A stretch of 64,000 nucleotides of DNA from Coccinella septempunctata (Eukaryota > Arthropoda > Insecta > Coleoptera > Coccinellidae), in contig NC_058195.1 in NCBI RefSeq assembly GCF_907165205.1, positions 12,338,001-12,402,000 on the forward strand. Direction: 5' to 3'. A program made the position numbers and the translations under genes. The notes under the pieces were generated by a model. It searched no databases. It was not told the DNA's origin and was given only the letters and a program-made list of their open reading frames with translations. How positions within the stretch are numbered: the stretch's first letter is position 1; every line of letters begins with the position of its first letter. Of this stretch, positions 1-11,870 are shown piece after piece.

Positions 1-270
1 TCCCTGTCCGTCGTTCTTGTAGGGAGCGGTTAAGTGTCCTGACATGGGATAGGCGTCGTCCACAGTATGCATGGACGGCAGCATATATCCCTGCACCCAT
101 GGCGGTGGACCGGCGAAACCGGCAGCGAACGGGGCGTAGGACCTGTTGTAGCTGGAAATCGCAGGCATCATGTGGGTCGTGGCTACCCCATTGGAGGAGA
201 TGGTGTGCTCGTAGCCGACAGTTGACAGGCCCTCACTTCCGTCACGCCACATCTTCGAATTTTCATTGTT
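1..270 (-). CDS. shep: shep/RBMS-type RNA-binding protein, exon after RRM2 (partial, runs off window)
   Basis: This is the most 3' shep exon visible; the gene continues past the left edge. Read on the minus strand from an acceptor AG at 271-272, the frame stays open to base 1 and encodes 90 residues rich in Gly, Ser, Pro, Tyr and Met. It starts NNENSKMWRDGSEGLSTVGY and includes WVQGYMLPS and TVDDAY. Drosophila shep has a comparable Trp-Arg-Asp ... GYM ... VDD stretch just after its second RRM. The phase-0 start joins exactly to the phase-0 end of the RRM2 exon (KKKIYK|NNENSK). The segment is low-complexity and has no recognised domain. Orthology comes from gene structure plus the RRMs; the exact 3' end is unseen. 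Confidence 0.9.
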
Positions 271-1585
271 CTGAATATGAAACATCTTATAAAATTCGAA
301 AACGGAAATTAAATATCATGAAATATTGGTTAGATTTATTTGAATGTCAAGATATATCTGTGATATTCGAAAAACTGGGTTACTTTGGCTGAATGCAACC
401 CTGTTTAAAAGATCCACAGATGTGTAGTGTCGATCTTCGGAACTAGGTTCATCAAGACATCCACAAACATCCACACTACCTCTGTAGATTCAGCTTGGTA
501 TTCTGAAGGGAATTTTATTTTTTCAGGGGTGGCATAGCTCATTATGAAAACTTAAAATGGTTATATTTTTTTATCAGGGCCGAATCGGAACAAATGCTAT
601 AGGAAAAAAGTGTTTCTTTTGACCTCAAGAATCTACTGTGTTAAATTATTTGTATGAGTCAAAGAATCACCCTGTATATACCGGTTAGTTCGCTTTCTAT
701 TCTTCGTAACTAATTGAAATGTACAAAAACTATAAGGACAAGATACGTTATGTCCTTAAACATTGGCTAAATGTTCATTTCATCGTGGAAAATAGTGAAA
801 ACGGACACCTTAACAAGAAAGTCGTATTATAAGATTTGCTCAAAGGATCCAAATTATCTAAACTTCACTTGGCTTCCCTCAATATAAAGAGACAGATGAA
901 GATATTTTCAACAGATTAAGATGTAAACAAACATCTACTACTAACTTTTAATTAAAAAAAAAACTGATACCAGAGGCCATATCGCCTGTTTAAAATTCCT
1001 AATATTATAATTTGGTAAAGTTAATGAGTTCTTGGTTTTCCAGGAACTACCGAATTGATTTTGAAAATTCCTGAATGAGATAGGCTGTATTTGATAGTGA
1101 TTAATGATGTTTTCCAATACGAATTAATGTATTATAAATAATAAATGTGAAAGTCAATGTGCCTTTCAGTTTTTTTGTTTGTCTTTATATAACTTCGGAA
1201 CCAGATGTCCGGTTTTGATTAGTATTTACACTATAGTGTATAGAATTCATTCGAGGATGTTCTCATGTGAAATTCATTCCTTCATAAAGAAAACATGATA
1301 TGAAATATCGATTTTCCGCAAACAAGTCGTGAATGAAGCCGTTGATTTAAGGCTTTCATGGCCAACGCTGAGAAACCTAAAATAGATGGAGGAAAACGAT
1401 GAAGAACAATTTTTTAGAACTAGAAATGTTGTATGAAGAAATTCGCGATGATATATTATTATGTCCAACTTTGAGGACATTTGAAGAGGGCTTTTGACTG
1501 GCATGTAACCCTTATCTGCGCCACTCATTCCTGATGAAAAATACTGTTTCCAGCATAGTTCATAAACGACTACTTTGGGACTCAC
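271..1585 (-). other. shep intron between RRM2 and the downstream exon
   Basis: Intron of 1,315 bp. About 340-683 is a partial reverse-oriented copy of the TACAGGGTGAGTCTTTGACTCG family, which is complete at 32,984-33,630; it ends GAGTCAAAGAATCACCCTGTA. I see nothing convincing in the remainder. Confidence 0.75.
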
Positions 1586-1867
1586 CTTATATATCTTCTT
1601 CTTATTACCACCATCGGCGAATTTGACCAGAAGGGGCTCCTTGCAACCCTGTATTGTTTTGCCGTTGAAGAACTGAATAATCTTCTCGCATTTCTCCTTG
1701 TTTTCCATCCTGGCAAAACCCACACCCTTAGAAATTCCAGCTGAATCTCTGAGGATCCTGGTGGAGATGACGCTGCCATATTGGCTGAGGAGACTGTCCA
1801 GATCGGCTTCTTTGAAGTGGGGCGGTAAATTCGCGATATACAGATTAGTCGGGTCTTGCTCTTGTTG
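1586..1867 (-). CDS. shep: shep exon: second RRM domain
   Basis: The 282-bp, phase-0 exon lies between acceptor CAG (1870-1868) and donor AAG|GTGAGT (1585-1580). It begins QQEQDPTNLYIANLPPHF, an invariant linker-plus-RNP2 segment of the shep/RBMS family (RNP2 = LYIANL). It carries RNP1 KGVGFARM and ends LLVKFADGGNKKKIYK. It therefore encodes essentially all of RRM2, which in this family binds AU-rich single-stranded RNA together with RRM1. The preceding exon ends QAQMAK, so the junction QAQMAK|QQEQDPTN reproduces the family's inter-RRM linker. The minus-strand frame stays open on both sides (1274-1906), but that extra sequence is intronic. Confidence 0.95.
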
Positions 1868-2059
1868 CTGGAAAAGATGAATCTTTATTAATGTTAGGGC
1901 AAACATAATCCATAACGAAAAATTCTCCTAAGATCGTGTAGAACTAGACATCTTTAGTAACTGAAAAGTGTGAATACATTTTATTGGCGCAAATTTTATG
2001 TCAATAAAAATAAAGGAAGGGTCTGGTAGCATACATGATAATTCATAAATTCTCTATCT

Positions 2060-2980
2060 ATATAAATTAAAATGCAGCCCTGTTTTGCCTTGTCATCGCA
2101 TTACGTGAAAACGGCAAAACCGTTTTTAATCATTTTTTTTTCAACTTTCCCCATAGTTTGTAGAAGGTTTTGGAGGAAGAAAGTTCGATAAAGTTGCCTG
2201 GGAAAGTGAAAAATAAGGAAAACTAAACGAAATTGAAATGTCGTGCGCAAGTGTATGTACCCAACATACACTTGCGCACCTTACACGGATAAGTGATTAA
2301 CACTTGCTGACAGTTGACAAATGAATTTAACGAACGAACTTAATATTGATTTAGCGTTCTCGGAGTTCAACATTTTGGTTATTAGTTAATTGATTATTGT
2401 GAGTCTAAATGATTAGTGATTAGTATATTGATCACTTTCAACCGATCACTTGTATGTAGTCTGATCTTGTGTGACAAACCCTCAACGTTACTCGTTTATG
2501 CAACAGACAAAACGAATTTGATTACGAAGTAGCACTGCAATGAAAAAGCCTATGTTCAATTTAAATAAGAATTCACATAATATTAGGTCTATTCATTTGC
2601 ATAAAAAGTGTAGCACTTTTCTACACTCGATTTGATTTACACCAGGGTAGAGGAAGTGTAGTTTATCTACACATAGTAGAAAGGATATGTAGATAAACTA
2701 CACTTACTCTACACTGGTGTAAATTCAATCAGCAAACGAATACTAAAATAGAAGTGTAAAAGTGTAGAAAAGTGCTACACTTTTTATGCAAACGAAAGGA
2801 CCTATTATATGTATAAATATGTACTCAATCAATTTTTTCAATAAAGAGTTTTAAATAAAAACTTCTCTCGATTTTCATACTATACTAACTCAATTTTTCA
2901 AGCGCTCATTTTACTTCCAAATACTAAATATTTCCTCAGGACTCCCCCGAGTCAGCTAGTATTACAATGAATCTTTGGAG
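2060..2980. repeat. dispersed repeat R1, copy 1 (interrupted by a MITE)
   Basis: The segment begins AAAATGCAGCCCTGTTTTGC and matches 19,605 onwards nearly base for base. Shared landmarks are GTAGAAGGTTTT, AACTAAACGAAATT, CGCACAAGTGTATGT-type wording, GACAAACCCTCAAC and TCAATCAATTTTTTCAATAAA. The two copies bracket different later insertions: a 217-bp MITE here and an about 950-bp fold-back in the other copy. Class is unknown; no protein-coding frame survives. Confidence 0.7.
2586..2802. mobile_element. 217-bp MITE with near-complete palindromic structure
   Basis: The arms start GGTCTATTCATTTGCATAAA and end with the reverse complement of GGTCCTTTCGTTTGCATAAA. Both continue AAAGTGTAGCAC, and inner inverted copies of GTGTAGTTTATCTACACAT lie near the centre. 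TATTA flanks both sides (2581-2585 and 2803-2807). The homologous repeat near 21,060 reads straight through as CATAATATTAT, i.e. an empty site, which makes TATTA the likely target duplication. No coding capacity. Confidence 0.85.
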
Positions 2981-5900
2981 TTGAACAGAAAAAAAATGAT
3001 TTCCATTGAAACCACTAAAACAAAATTATTAAGATGGATTAGCATTCTAAAATTATCTGTATTTATACTTTTCCATAAAAATGAAGGCCAACCCCTTAGG
3101 GTATCCAAGAGACGAAAATAATTCAAGGCATGCCATTGAAAAAATGGACTGGATTGACATTTTTTTAAAGGTCATTTTCGAAAAATCGCAGTGTCTTTCT
3201 GACCACCTGTAGAGTGATCCGAAATACTGAACAAGACTTGGGGAATTCAATAAAAACAAGATCATACATTCATCTCGACTGGTCTTCAAGGTACGAGCTC
3301 TAGGTAAAACCATCATAAATGAATATCCTCCTTCGACAAGGCAGGGTGGTATTTCGGAGCACCCCATAGTCAAAAATAAGTTTTGCTTATGCTATAGGTA
3401 AAGTCGATTCCGACTTCCCTGATCCCTCATCCTCTGAGCCCTAAACTTTTAATTGTTATCGACAGATCGATCTTTTCAGAACGTAATATTGATCTGGAGA
3501 CAGTACAGTTAAAAAATTCAATTACAAAATTGTATTTCACATGAAATTTTGGGACATAATTTTGGACAACCTAACAACACAATATAAAAACCAATTTATT
3601 GTTATATCAAAACCTTCATGCACCTATGCACAGCACATTACATATTCTACACTACTATCTGTGAAAATGAGACCAAAACTATAGTGTTTCCTCTAAAAAT
3701 AAAATATAGCAATAACGTGTCCTATACAAAGTTTGTTATTCCTATTGTTATTCTGTCACAGCAATATCATTTCAAATACGAATTATCATCGATAATGATA
3801 ACGTCATGCAGGGGGATACTCTTTATAGTTTAGACCAAATCCCAATCAATCAGGGAAAACTGCCTCATGGACGAATTTTAATAGAAAATGCGAAAAATCT
3901 AGCCACCTAGGGGAAGAGAAGTCTTCATATCATGTCGACGTGTAAAAATTGCAAAAAATAGATTTCAATCTGAATATCTAGTCCAAGCGTTCTAATTTTT
4001 TTTTCAATTTATTTATTATAAGGAGAGACCAGAAATGTTTGTACATTTCTAACAGTACATTGTTGGTTTTATGAGGATTTCTTCATGATTAAACTATAAT
4101 TGAATGTTTACACTCATTCTGATTATTGATTATTGAAGTTTCGTCATCATAAAGAAAAAAATATAGTTCTCATTGCTAATTTTCCTGTGTCACTATCATC
4201 TTTTCTATTATAAACCTTATCGAAACATTTTCACGTGTCCAACCACATTGTACTATAAAAATGACTCCTATATTTCTCACGAACTCTTCAGAATAGATAC
4301 AGAGCTTTGAGAACTAATTTATACTTTATAGTGAGGTCCTCATAATATCGTGACAAACTAAGATAATTAAATAAGTCAATGAAAACTACTGGAAATAAAT
4401 AGAAAACATGCAATATCCAATACCATTTCAATCATACAGCAAAACAATTTGTACAAATTCGGATGCAATCGACATAGCCATTTCAAGGTAGTCGTGGATT
4501 AACAGCAAACTCATTATAAGAATTCAAGTATGTACACTAGACCAAATGAAGATTGAATTTATCGAACCCGAATTGATACATTCTTTCATCTAACGTTGCA
4601 ATTTCACTTCAAGAACATCAATCCCTCCTACAGTGTAATAATTCATGAAAAAATGCGATTCACTAAGTTTAACCATTTACATTATACCACCATTTTCTTA
4701 GGTAAAATAATCGAAGACGTCCAAAATTATAATAATAATAATTAATAAGTACACTGATGTATCTAATCAATAGCGTACGCAATACAGTAAGTAATTAGTG
4801 ATCACGTGGGTGATAGGATGACGATAAGCATTGAGCAATCAGATTGTGATGTAATACGGTATTTAGAATTTCAATATCGATATTTTGTCGATCAAATCAG
4901 TATTCCAGATCTTAATTAATTCGCTAAATGATAGCTCAATTTCCCGAACCTTTTTTTACCCAATTTCGGTTTATTACTGAGAGTACTAAACTAAAATTAG
5001 CATTTGATATACATATTATTCATTTGTGTTCATTACATAGATGAAGTACTCTTCTCAGTGATTACCCCATCATTTTTTCTGAAATTCTGAAACGAGAACG
5101 TTTACAAAACTTTTCAAAATGAGGGAGTTTTCCAATTTTATCGCGAGAAACCCTGTATGCCTATTTCAATGCTCGTCATTTCCTTCGTGTTCCGTTATAC
5201 TTTTTAATATTCAATAGTTCTACTCAATATTTGCATTATTTGTTGTTGCATATATCTATAGCAAGGGAAACCCGTATAATATAAACATCTACTGTTTATC
5301 AATATTGTGAGATCATATCAGGTAAAATTTTCGAAACGCTCAATTACATCAACTCATAACGTAAACAAAACTAGATAATTTAATGTAAATAATATCAAGC
5401 AATAAGAACGAAAAATCTCTCTAGAGGCTACTGATATCTACTTCTATACTAAGATAATCCAAAAATCCTGAGAATTTTGAAAATATCGAGCTTCAATATG
5501 ATAGAAACTGGGGGTAATGCGAAAATAAACAAAAAGATTTTTGTCTTGATATCGTACCAATATTGCTTCCAAAAAATTGCCGAGGGAAATATATAAAAAC
5601 CAGAATAATTTAGAGGAAAATAAATTAATAAGAAGTAAGAAATAAAATTCTTTTGCATTTTCCATTTGTGTAACTTTTTTCTGATGAGAAAAACAGGATG
5701 TTCCTGGATTTAAGATGGCTCATTCTCATAATGATGTCATTTTACTATTTTATGGAAGAGACCAGGGAGAAATTGTGGATTTTAACATAATTATGACACG
5801 GATTTTTTTCTGGATTCATATTATCAAACGTTATCGCCTTTTTCTGAAAAAATAATACTGAAAACTAATGCTTTTCATTTATGTAGATCGTCGAAATGCC

Positions 5901-6068
5901 TTCCAAAAATCAAAAGTCCTTGACATTCTATGTTTATCTTTTGAAGCCGACAAACAACCATTTTTATCGTTGAGAATTTGTTTCAAAATAATGGTTCATT
6001 TGCGAAGATATTTTGACCCGTATGATAATAATTCGATATTTGGAAGTGAATTTCAATTCTGTTCAGTA

Positions 6069-6670
6069 CCGGTAGATTCGGGTAACTTGGGACAATTACC
6101 CCCCTTGCAGATTTCTTTGTTTCTTATTATTTATGAGTGAAGGGACAAACTTATGAGATTGTGTAGCGTCTTTTCGGTTAGTTTAACAATTAATTCCTGT
6201 CGAGTTTGCCGTGACCAGAGCGTTCGAATTGACAAGAAAAATTAACGAATTCAAGAGAGTAAAAGCCCTTGTTTTGCTCAGTTTTTTTACATTTGAGTTT
6301 GCAATATATTTACTTTCGCTATAATGGGGGTTTATCATTAAATTTCCTTACCGAATTTCAACTATATAATCACAAATTCTAATTTTTCAAAACTATACTC
6401 CGTCCCAAGTCACCTATTTCATTTGAGAGTTGAGAAATCAATATATTTCAACTTGTGTCCCAAGCCTCCCAAATCGGTGGGTGACTTGGGACAAGTATAT
6501 TTTATTTTTTCAAAATTTATATCCGAATTCTGATGCATGGTATATATCCTAATCAATAGTCTGAGTCATCAAGCATATTCGAACCTCTTTTTCAGATAAA
6601 AATAGGTCACCGTTTTGAAAATATGACATGTTGAATTCAACAATCGTCCCAAGTCACCCAAATCTACGGG
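6069..6670. mobile_element. about 600-bp inverted-repeat element with internal GGTGACTTGGGAC copies
   Basis: The left end CCGGTAGATTCGGGTAACTT and right end (reverse complement of CCCGTAGATTTGGGTGACTT) form an imperfect 25-bp terminal inverted repeat. The same word recurs inside at about 6,401-6,416 (inverted) and 6,455-6,498 (both orientations around CCCAAATCGGTGGGTG). It looks like a non-autonomous DNA element with repeated subterminal motifs. No transposase frame is visible. Confidence 0.65.
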
Positions 6671-7440
6671 ATTTCACAAAACTCTGATAGCCCAATCAAT
6701 GATTTGTTTTTATCAATGCTTTTTTAATGGACAGTGTGTGCCGAAATCAATGCAACAGAATTTAGACTCTCGAGAAAAAATTAGGAGACACCTATTTTTA
6801 TTTTTGTCAGGAGTCTCACTCTTTCGGAGTTGCAGCTTAAAGCTCCCTGAATTTCGCCCCAATAATAGTCTGTTCTTCTTATCTCAGAATCCTATCATAC
6901 GAAGATCACTGAATTTGGTACACAGGAGTTTTATGATGCGAAATCTCTTAAAACATTACTCTTTTCAATTTCTTTCAAAATTCTTGAGTTTCGTGACAAA
7001 ATTTCAATACTAAAAGCCTCCATTTTTATGATTATGCTGAACAGAGAATACTTCCACGAACTTCGAGCATAATTTGAAAAAAAAATGGATGAGAGAAGCA
7101 AAATATTGCAATATCGTCTCAAAGTAAAACCCTACATATGCACCACAATGACTCACCTTGTATAGAACGTTATTACGTAATGTAAAAGATTACCTCCGAT
7201 CGATTCCGATAATCAATTTGCTGTTATTATTATCCAATGAAATAATGGCCTAGCGATTGTTCTTATAAAACGAATTCAATGAAGGATAACATAACTCTTC
7301 CGAGAAATGAGAAAATAAAATGTTAATAAGAAATTAATACGGGTAGCAGAGCACTGTGACAGAATAATCTGATAAAGCTAGGTATTACTTGCATGCAAAC
7401 GTACATAGGGTTGTCTACGTTGAGAATTATGGATACCCAC

Positions 7441-7532
7441 TTTGGCCATTTGCGCCTGTATATTTTTGGCGGTCAACGCCTTTACTGCCCCCTCTGCAGC
7501 TGCAGGGCTGTCAAAGTCCACAAAACCATAAC
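7441..7532 (-). CDS. shep: shep exon: C-terminal half of first RRM
   Basis: A 92-bp exon between acceptor CAG (7535-7533) and donor AAA|GTGGGT (7440 downwards). It supplies two bases of a Gly codon, then YGFVDFDSPAAAEGAVKAL and a tail ending QAQMAK. Together with the previous exon it builds RNP1 KGYGFVDF; the intron cuts RNP1 after its Lys in phase 1. FDSPAAA is closer to vertebrate RBMS proteins than to the wording I recall for Drosophila shep. The frame is continuous from 7955-8013 and into 1586-1867. Confidence 0.93.
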
Positions 7533-7954
7533 CTGAAAATCAAGAGACACGATATGTAATAGCATGTGGGGCAAAAAATGTTCATTACGTCCACTAAAAC
7601 CACAGCAAAGTTATTCAAAGGTTCATGACGATATATTCAACCACAACCATTTCGAAACAATCTTGGAAATAAAAATTTATGTGTCGATCAAGATTTAAGC
7701 TAGAATTCTTCTTGATCACTCCAGGCTTGAACATGCAATGATACAAAATTTGAATTTCCACACCTGAACAACTCTGAACTAAAAAGATTCTGGGGAAGAT
7801 TCTTTGGATAATTTAAAGGCAAAAAGAGTCCTATAAACATAGGATACAAACATTTCAACAGTGTGATGAAATTCAATTTTTTTCTCATAGCATCTGAGAA
7901 AAGTGTTACTCTAAAACAGTTCAAAAAACAAACGAATAGTGTTATTTGTCTTAC

Positions 7955-8013
7955 CTTTACATTTATTCGTGTTCTTGTCTAAAATGGCCTTCGTTGAAAT
8001 TATTGTACCAAAA
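7955..8013 (-). CDS. shep: shep 59-bp exon: middle of first RRM
   Basis: This small exon has acceptor CAG at 8016-8014 and donor AAG|GTAAGA (7954 downwards). It encodes FGTIISTKAILDKNTNKCK, the strongly conserved beta2-beta3 part of RRM1 in shep/RBMS proteins. It enters with one base of an Asn codon (CAA AA|T) and leaves with the first base of the RNP1 Gly. It is too short to stand out as an open frame but matches the family almost residue for residue. Confidence 0.93.
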
Positions 8014-9062
8014 CTGAAAATAAAAATATTCTTGTTAGCTATAAAATTCATATTTTAACATATTACGAAAAGGACTTTGTTTCTGTCAACGATTGATTGG
8101 GAAAAACAGCCGAATTGATTTTGTGACGTTATATAAAGAAGTAAAAAATGGCTTCATACGGCTCTTACATTTTGGGAAACTTCAACTTGATTTTTTTGGC
8201 ATGCTTTGTTTTATACACAACTTTGAATGTCCCCAGAAGAAAAAATCAAAAAGTGACAAGTCTAGAGGGGGTGGTGGCTATTTAATCGGACTTCTACCAA
8301 TTCATTTCTCTTGGAAATGATCTGTGAGCTACTGCCTCACTAATCATATTTCCAAGAGAAATGGATTGTTAAAAGAAGGCCAATTGAATGAACCTGACAC
8401 CTGAAAACAAGGTGTCACTGAATCCCCTCCCATTCAAGATTTAACGGTTGCACTCATCACACTCACAGGGTTTATACAACCGTATAAATTGTGCCCCTGC
8501 CAAACAATGTTTACTTTTTTATTGCTTTTCTTCTGATTTTGCATGGAGGCCAAGATATTAAAGGTTGCACCTTTTTTTTTGTAAAATTGACCGGAAAAGG
8601 TGTATCTCTAAGTAACTCTGTTCGATGCATCTTCGGTTTTAGAAGTAGGTCAGTGTCTATTACCAACATAATTTAGATTTTCCACAGAAGTTAGTACACT
8701 GTGTTTGAAACCTTTGTCGAATACCCATCTGTTTTCCCATCAGTTCTGAGAACTGATGATCAATAAAATATTCCACCACGTAGATCACAAGCCCATTCTG
8801 AAAAAGGGACGAACCGTACAAGAAAAACAACATTCCCAAGTTTTAATGTGCCATAATCAATTGAAATGGATTAGTCAGAAGATGAATAGCGAATTAACAA
8901 CTAATATCGTTTGTTGTTGATGTACGCACAATGTAGTATTAAATGAAACGTCGACCTTGGGAACGGTGCATTTCCAGCCAGCCACGTATCTGGCCCAAGG
9001 CACGTACACACTATCAGACCGACATACCGACATACAGATCCGGAATAAATATCCCAAACTCC

Positions 9063-9330
9063 AAATCTGAAAATTTTCTGGATCTCGATGCAGCCGTTCG
9101 GTCTTGACGATTATTTTATTGATTCCATATTTTTGGAAATTTTTCGATAGTCACCTTCCGAGTGTACTATCTCTCAATAACAATAACCGTAGATGTTATT
9201 GTGATACAAATTCTGAAAGGGCAACTCTTCTAGTAATAAATCTGAAAATTTTATGGAGCTCGATGCAGCCGTTCGGTCTTGACGATTATTCAATTGATTC
9301 CATCTTTTTGGAAATTTTTACATATAATCA
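9063..9330. repeat. direct repeat of about 85 bp, two copies 175 bp apart
   Basis: The block CTGAAAATTTTCTGGATCTC followed by GATGCAGCCGTTCGGTCTTG (from about 9,067) recurs from about 9,242 with few changes. The copies share ACGATTATT...ATTGATTCCAT...TTTTTGGAAATTTTT. The intervening sequence is unrelated. Origin unknown. Confidence 0.7.
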
Positions 9331-9382
9331 CAATTGAAGTTTGCAAATAAAAGCTAGAAGGTTATCTTCAAAAATGAATATA

Positions 9383-10883
9383 CACTGCGCAAAAAAATTA
9401 AGGCACATTCGGAAATTCTCAATTTTAATGAAAGTTAACTCTACATTGACTTTATAACTTATTTTTTATGTTCTCTCGGGAAGGTTTTGAACGACACATT
9501 AAATGGAAGAAAAATTCAGGATTTCACCAAATCTTATGTGAAAGAAGAGAAATAAACAATTTTCAAAATACTGAAATGCTGATAAGTGATTTAATACTTG
9601 GTATTTCCACCCCTTGCGTTAATTACAGCTCGGCAACGACGGTTCATACTCAAAATGATCTTAAAATGTTCTGATCTAATCCTTCCCAGATTTCTCCGAG
9701 TTGGATTCCTAAATCATTAAGAGTAGCTGGATGATTTTCTGAACTTCTCAGCCTTCTATTGAGGCTGCTCATTCGGATTGAGATCTGGACTTCTTGCTGG
9801 CCATTCCATTCGAGAGACTTCAACCTCTTCAAGGTACTCCTGAACGATGCGCGCACGATGGGGTCTTGCATTATCGTCCATAAAAATGAAATTTTCACCA
9901 ATGTATGGGGCAAATGGCACTACATGCTCTTCAAGAATGTTCCTTATATACTTATCAGCATTCATAGCTCCATTATCAATGACCACTAGGTCTGTGCGAG
10001 CAGTCAAAGATATTCCACCTCATACCATAATCGACCCTCCCCCGAAACCAGTAGTATTCAGGAAATTGCACTGAGCATATCTTTCATGTGGACGTCTGTA
10101 TACAAGGGAACGTCGATCACAATGGTAGAGGCAGAATCTAGACTCATCTGTGAAGAGAACTTTCCCAATCGGCCTCTTCCCAATGGATATGATCTCGCAA
10201 AATCCAAACGCGCCCTTCGAAGGGCTGGGGTAAGAGCTAGGCCTCTTGCCGCGACACGAGGCCTTAAATCATATTCTCTGAGGCGATTTCTTATTGTCTG
10301 AGTGCTAATTTGCACCTCATGAGTTTGCTCAAGCTGAATTTGAGGGAGGCGAGCGGTTGCAAACCGTTGTCTCAACGAAGAAACTCTCAAGTAACGTTCT
10401 TGAATGGCAGTTGTTACCCGTGGTCGACCCTGTCCTGGTCTTCGGACATTCATACCTGGCTCCCTAAATCGCTGCAACATTCTGGACACACTTGTATGGG
10501 AAACTCCAAACCTTTCTGCAATTCTTGTGTATGTCTACCCTTCTTCTCGCAAAACTACCGCTTGGGCACATTCCTCTTGGGTCAAATCGCGTGTTTCGCG
10601 TTGCATAGCGATCGAGTGTAGAAAATCAAACGAAAGAAAAACTATTGATCTCTAGAATTGATCGAGAACAACTGATTTTAGAATGGAGCCAATACATTCA
10701 AAATCTGATAATATCATCTTTTTTGATTCCTGCTGGGAAAAAACATATGTATTTGAGAAAACCGTTGAAAGTGGATAACATATGCATGCATAATTCTGAT
10801 AAAAATAATTATCATTGAGAACACCTTCAGTTGTAGAATAAATTTGAGATTTCCATAATGTGCGTTAATTTTTTTGCGCAGTG
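9383..10883 (-). mobile_element. Tc1/mariner (DD34E-type) element, copy 1, inactive
   Basis: The element is 1,501 bp and flanked by the TA duplication expected of this superfamily (9381-9382 and 10884-10885). Terminal inverted repeats of at least 27 bp start CACTGCGCAAAAAAATTAA and continue [G/C]GCACATT. The interior encodes a Tc1 transposase on the minus strand, now a pseudogene. It is clearly homologous, over its whole length, to the copy at 51952-53485. It sits in a shep intron. Confidence 0.95.
9591..10606 (-). pseudogene. Tc1-like transposase pseudogene, copy 1
   Basis: The minus-strand reading starts at ATG 10604-10606 (MQRETRDLTQEECAQAVVLR). It shows the paired helix-turn-helix region (ERFGVSHTSVSRMLQRFREP), the GRPR-type hook (GQGRPRVTT), the second catalytic Asp in FMDDNARPHRA and the WPARSPDLNP block before the last acidic residue. 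It is broken several ways. A TAG follows EEG near residue 24. Two bases are missing at about 10,160 just before the first catalytic Asp (LFTDES appears in the wrong frame). About 11 bp are lost after the NPNEQ block. It ends at a TAA at 9591-9593. It cannot make a working transposase. Confidence 0.93.
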
Positions 10884-10984
10884 TATTTGCCACGTTCTAA
10901 AAATTTTCAGCACATTTGTTTTGACTGTACTACTGATTCTATTCGCTAACGCCATCTATTAAACAGTTTGGTCTGAGGGCAGCG

Positions 10985-11116
10985 GTTAAATCTTAAATAA
11001 AAAACTGTAAATCATTTGCGGACTTCGAACTAAGTACCATGTTTTAAGTTCGCGGACCATATTTTGGCTTCCGCGGACCACTGGTGGTCCACGGACCACT
11101 AGTTGGGAACCACTGT
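10985..11116. mobile_element. hAT-like MITE terminus
   Basis: The end of this block reads GGACCACTAGTTGGGAACCACTG. Its reverse complement, CAGTGGTTCCCAACTAGTGG, is a typical hAT-type terminal sequence, and the adjoining GTGGTCC/GGACCAC words are internally palindromic. I could not find the opposite terminus or an 8-bp duplication, so extent is approximate and this may be a single-ended relic. Confidence 0.45.
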
Positions 11117-11288
11117 TTTAAGATAACCCTAATTAGTTTCAAGAAAAAGAGATATTTATTGAATTTCACAAATACCTGGAACCTCCAGTATTGATGAATT
11201 CATCACAACATTTTTATGTATACATGTGCCTGAGGGTTAGGTAAGTAAACGATCACAATTTGAGATAAATCCAACGGCAGTTATAGTT

Positions 11289-11870
11289 TTATAGTTTGGC
11301 AAGGGAGTTACATTTCACTGCTACCTTAAGGTCTATTGTGCCCCCACCAGAGCTGTTCTCACAACTGCGCCCTCTACAGCTGGCCTTCCAGCTCCAGAGT
11401 TCCAATGAACTCCAGTATCTGAGAGGATCACTCCAGAGTGTTTCTCTTTTGGTTCCTTCTTTCTCCAGAAATTGTTTCTTATAGGTGCATTTTCCTGTAC
11501 CACAGAAAGGTTCTGAGCCAGTAAGTGGCATTAGTGTTCTCTTTCTGGCGATTGTGCGGGCCTGTTCGTTTCCTTGGATTCCAGAGTCACCTGAAACCCA
11601 GACTAAGGAGAACTTGTGTTGTAGCCTATTTGATTGAGTTTCCTTCGGTAGTCCCATATCAACTTTGAGTAGATGACATAGGAGTTAAGAGCTTTGATAG
11701 CGGCTTGACTATCAGAATGTATCACTCGATAGTTTCTTTCTAGGTTTATGTCTACGCATCTTTCAATTGCAAATATTTCTGCCTGAAAAACACTAGAGCA
11801 GGAGCCTAACGATAGTGCTTGCCCAGTATATTCCAGCGCCAACCTGATGATGGTTTTTGAACCATCACAA
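11289..11870 (-). pseudogene. non-LTR retrotransposon RNase H domain relic
   Basis: Two adjacent minus-strand frames give parts of an RNase H domain. The upstream one reads SVFQAEIFAIERCVDINLER and IHSDSQAAIKALNSY (catalytic Glu and Asp motifs QAE and SDSQAA). The downstream one reads FSLVWVSGDSGIQGNEQART, the VPGHSGI-GNE block with His changed. It is followed by TGSEPFCG, a signature of the tail of R1/Jockey-like pol proteins. The frames are offset near 11,610-11,650. Related relics lie at 14,677-15,200 and 28,430-29,160. Confidence 0.85.

Larger units (their letters stand above)
1868..7440 (-). other. shep intron between RRM1 and RRM2 exons
   Basis: Intron of 5.6 kb. About 2,060-2,980 is a dispersed repeat also found at 19,600-21,290, and it hosts the MITE at 2586-2802. 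An inverted-repeat element sits at 6069-6670. The stretch 2,990-6,060 is AT-rich, with short open frames that show no family resemblance. I see no gene. Confidence 0.75.

Noticed and set aside
1274..1906. A 210-codon single-exon RRM protein
   Set aside because: Only 1586-1867 resembles the family; the open sequence on either side is intron read-through bounded by good splice sites.
3053..3373. 106-codon minus frame in the shep intron
   Set aside because: Not protein-like in any recognised way; it covers a repeat-derived stretch.
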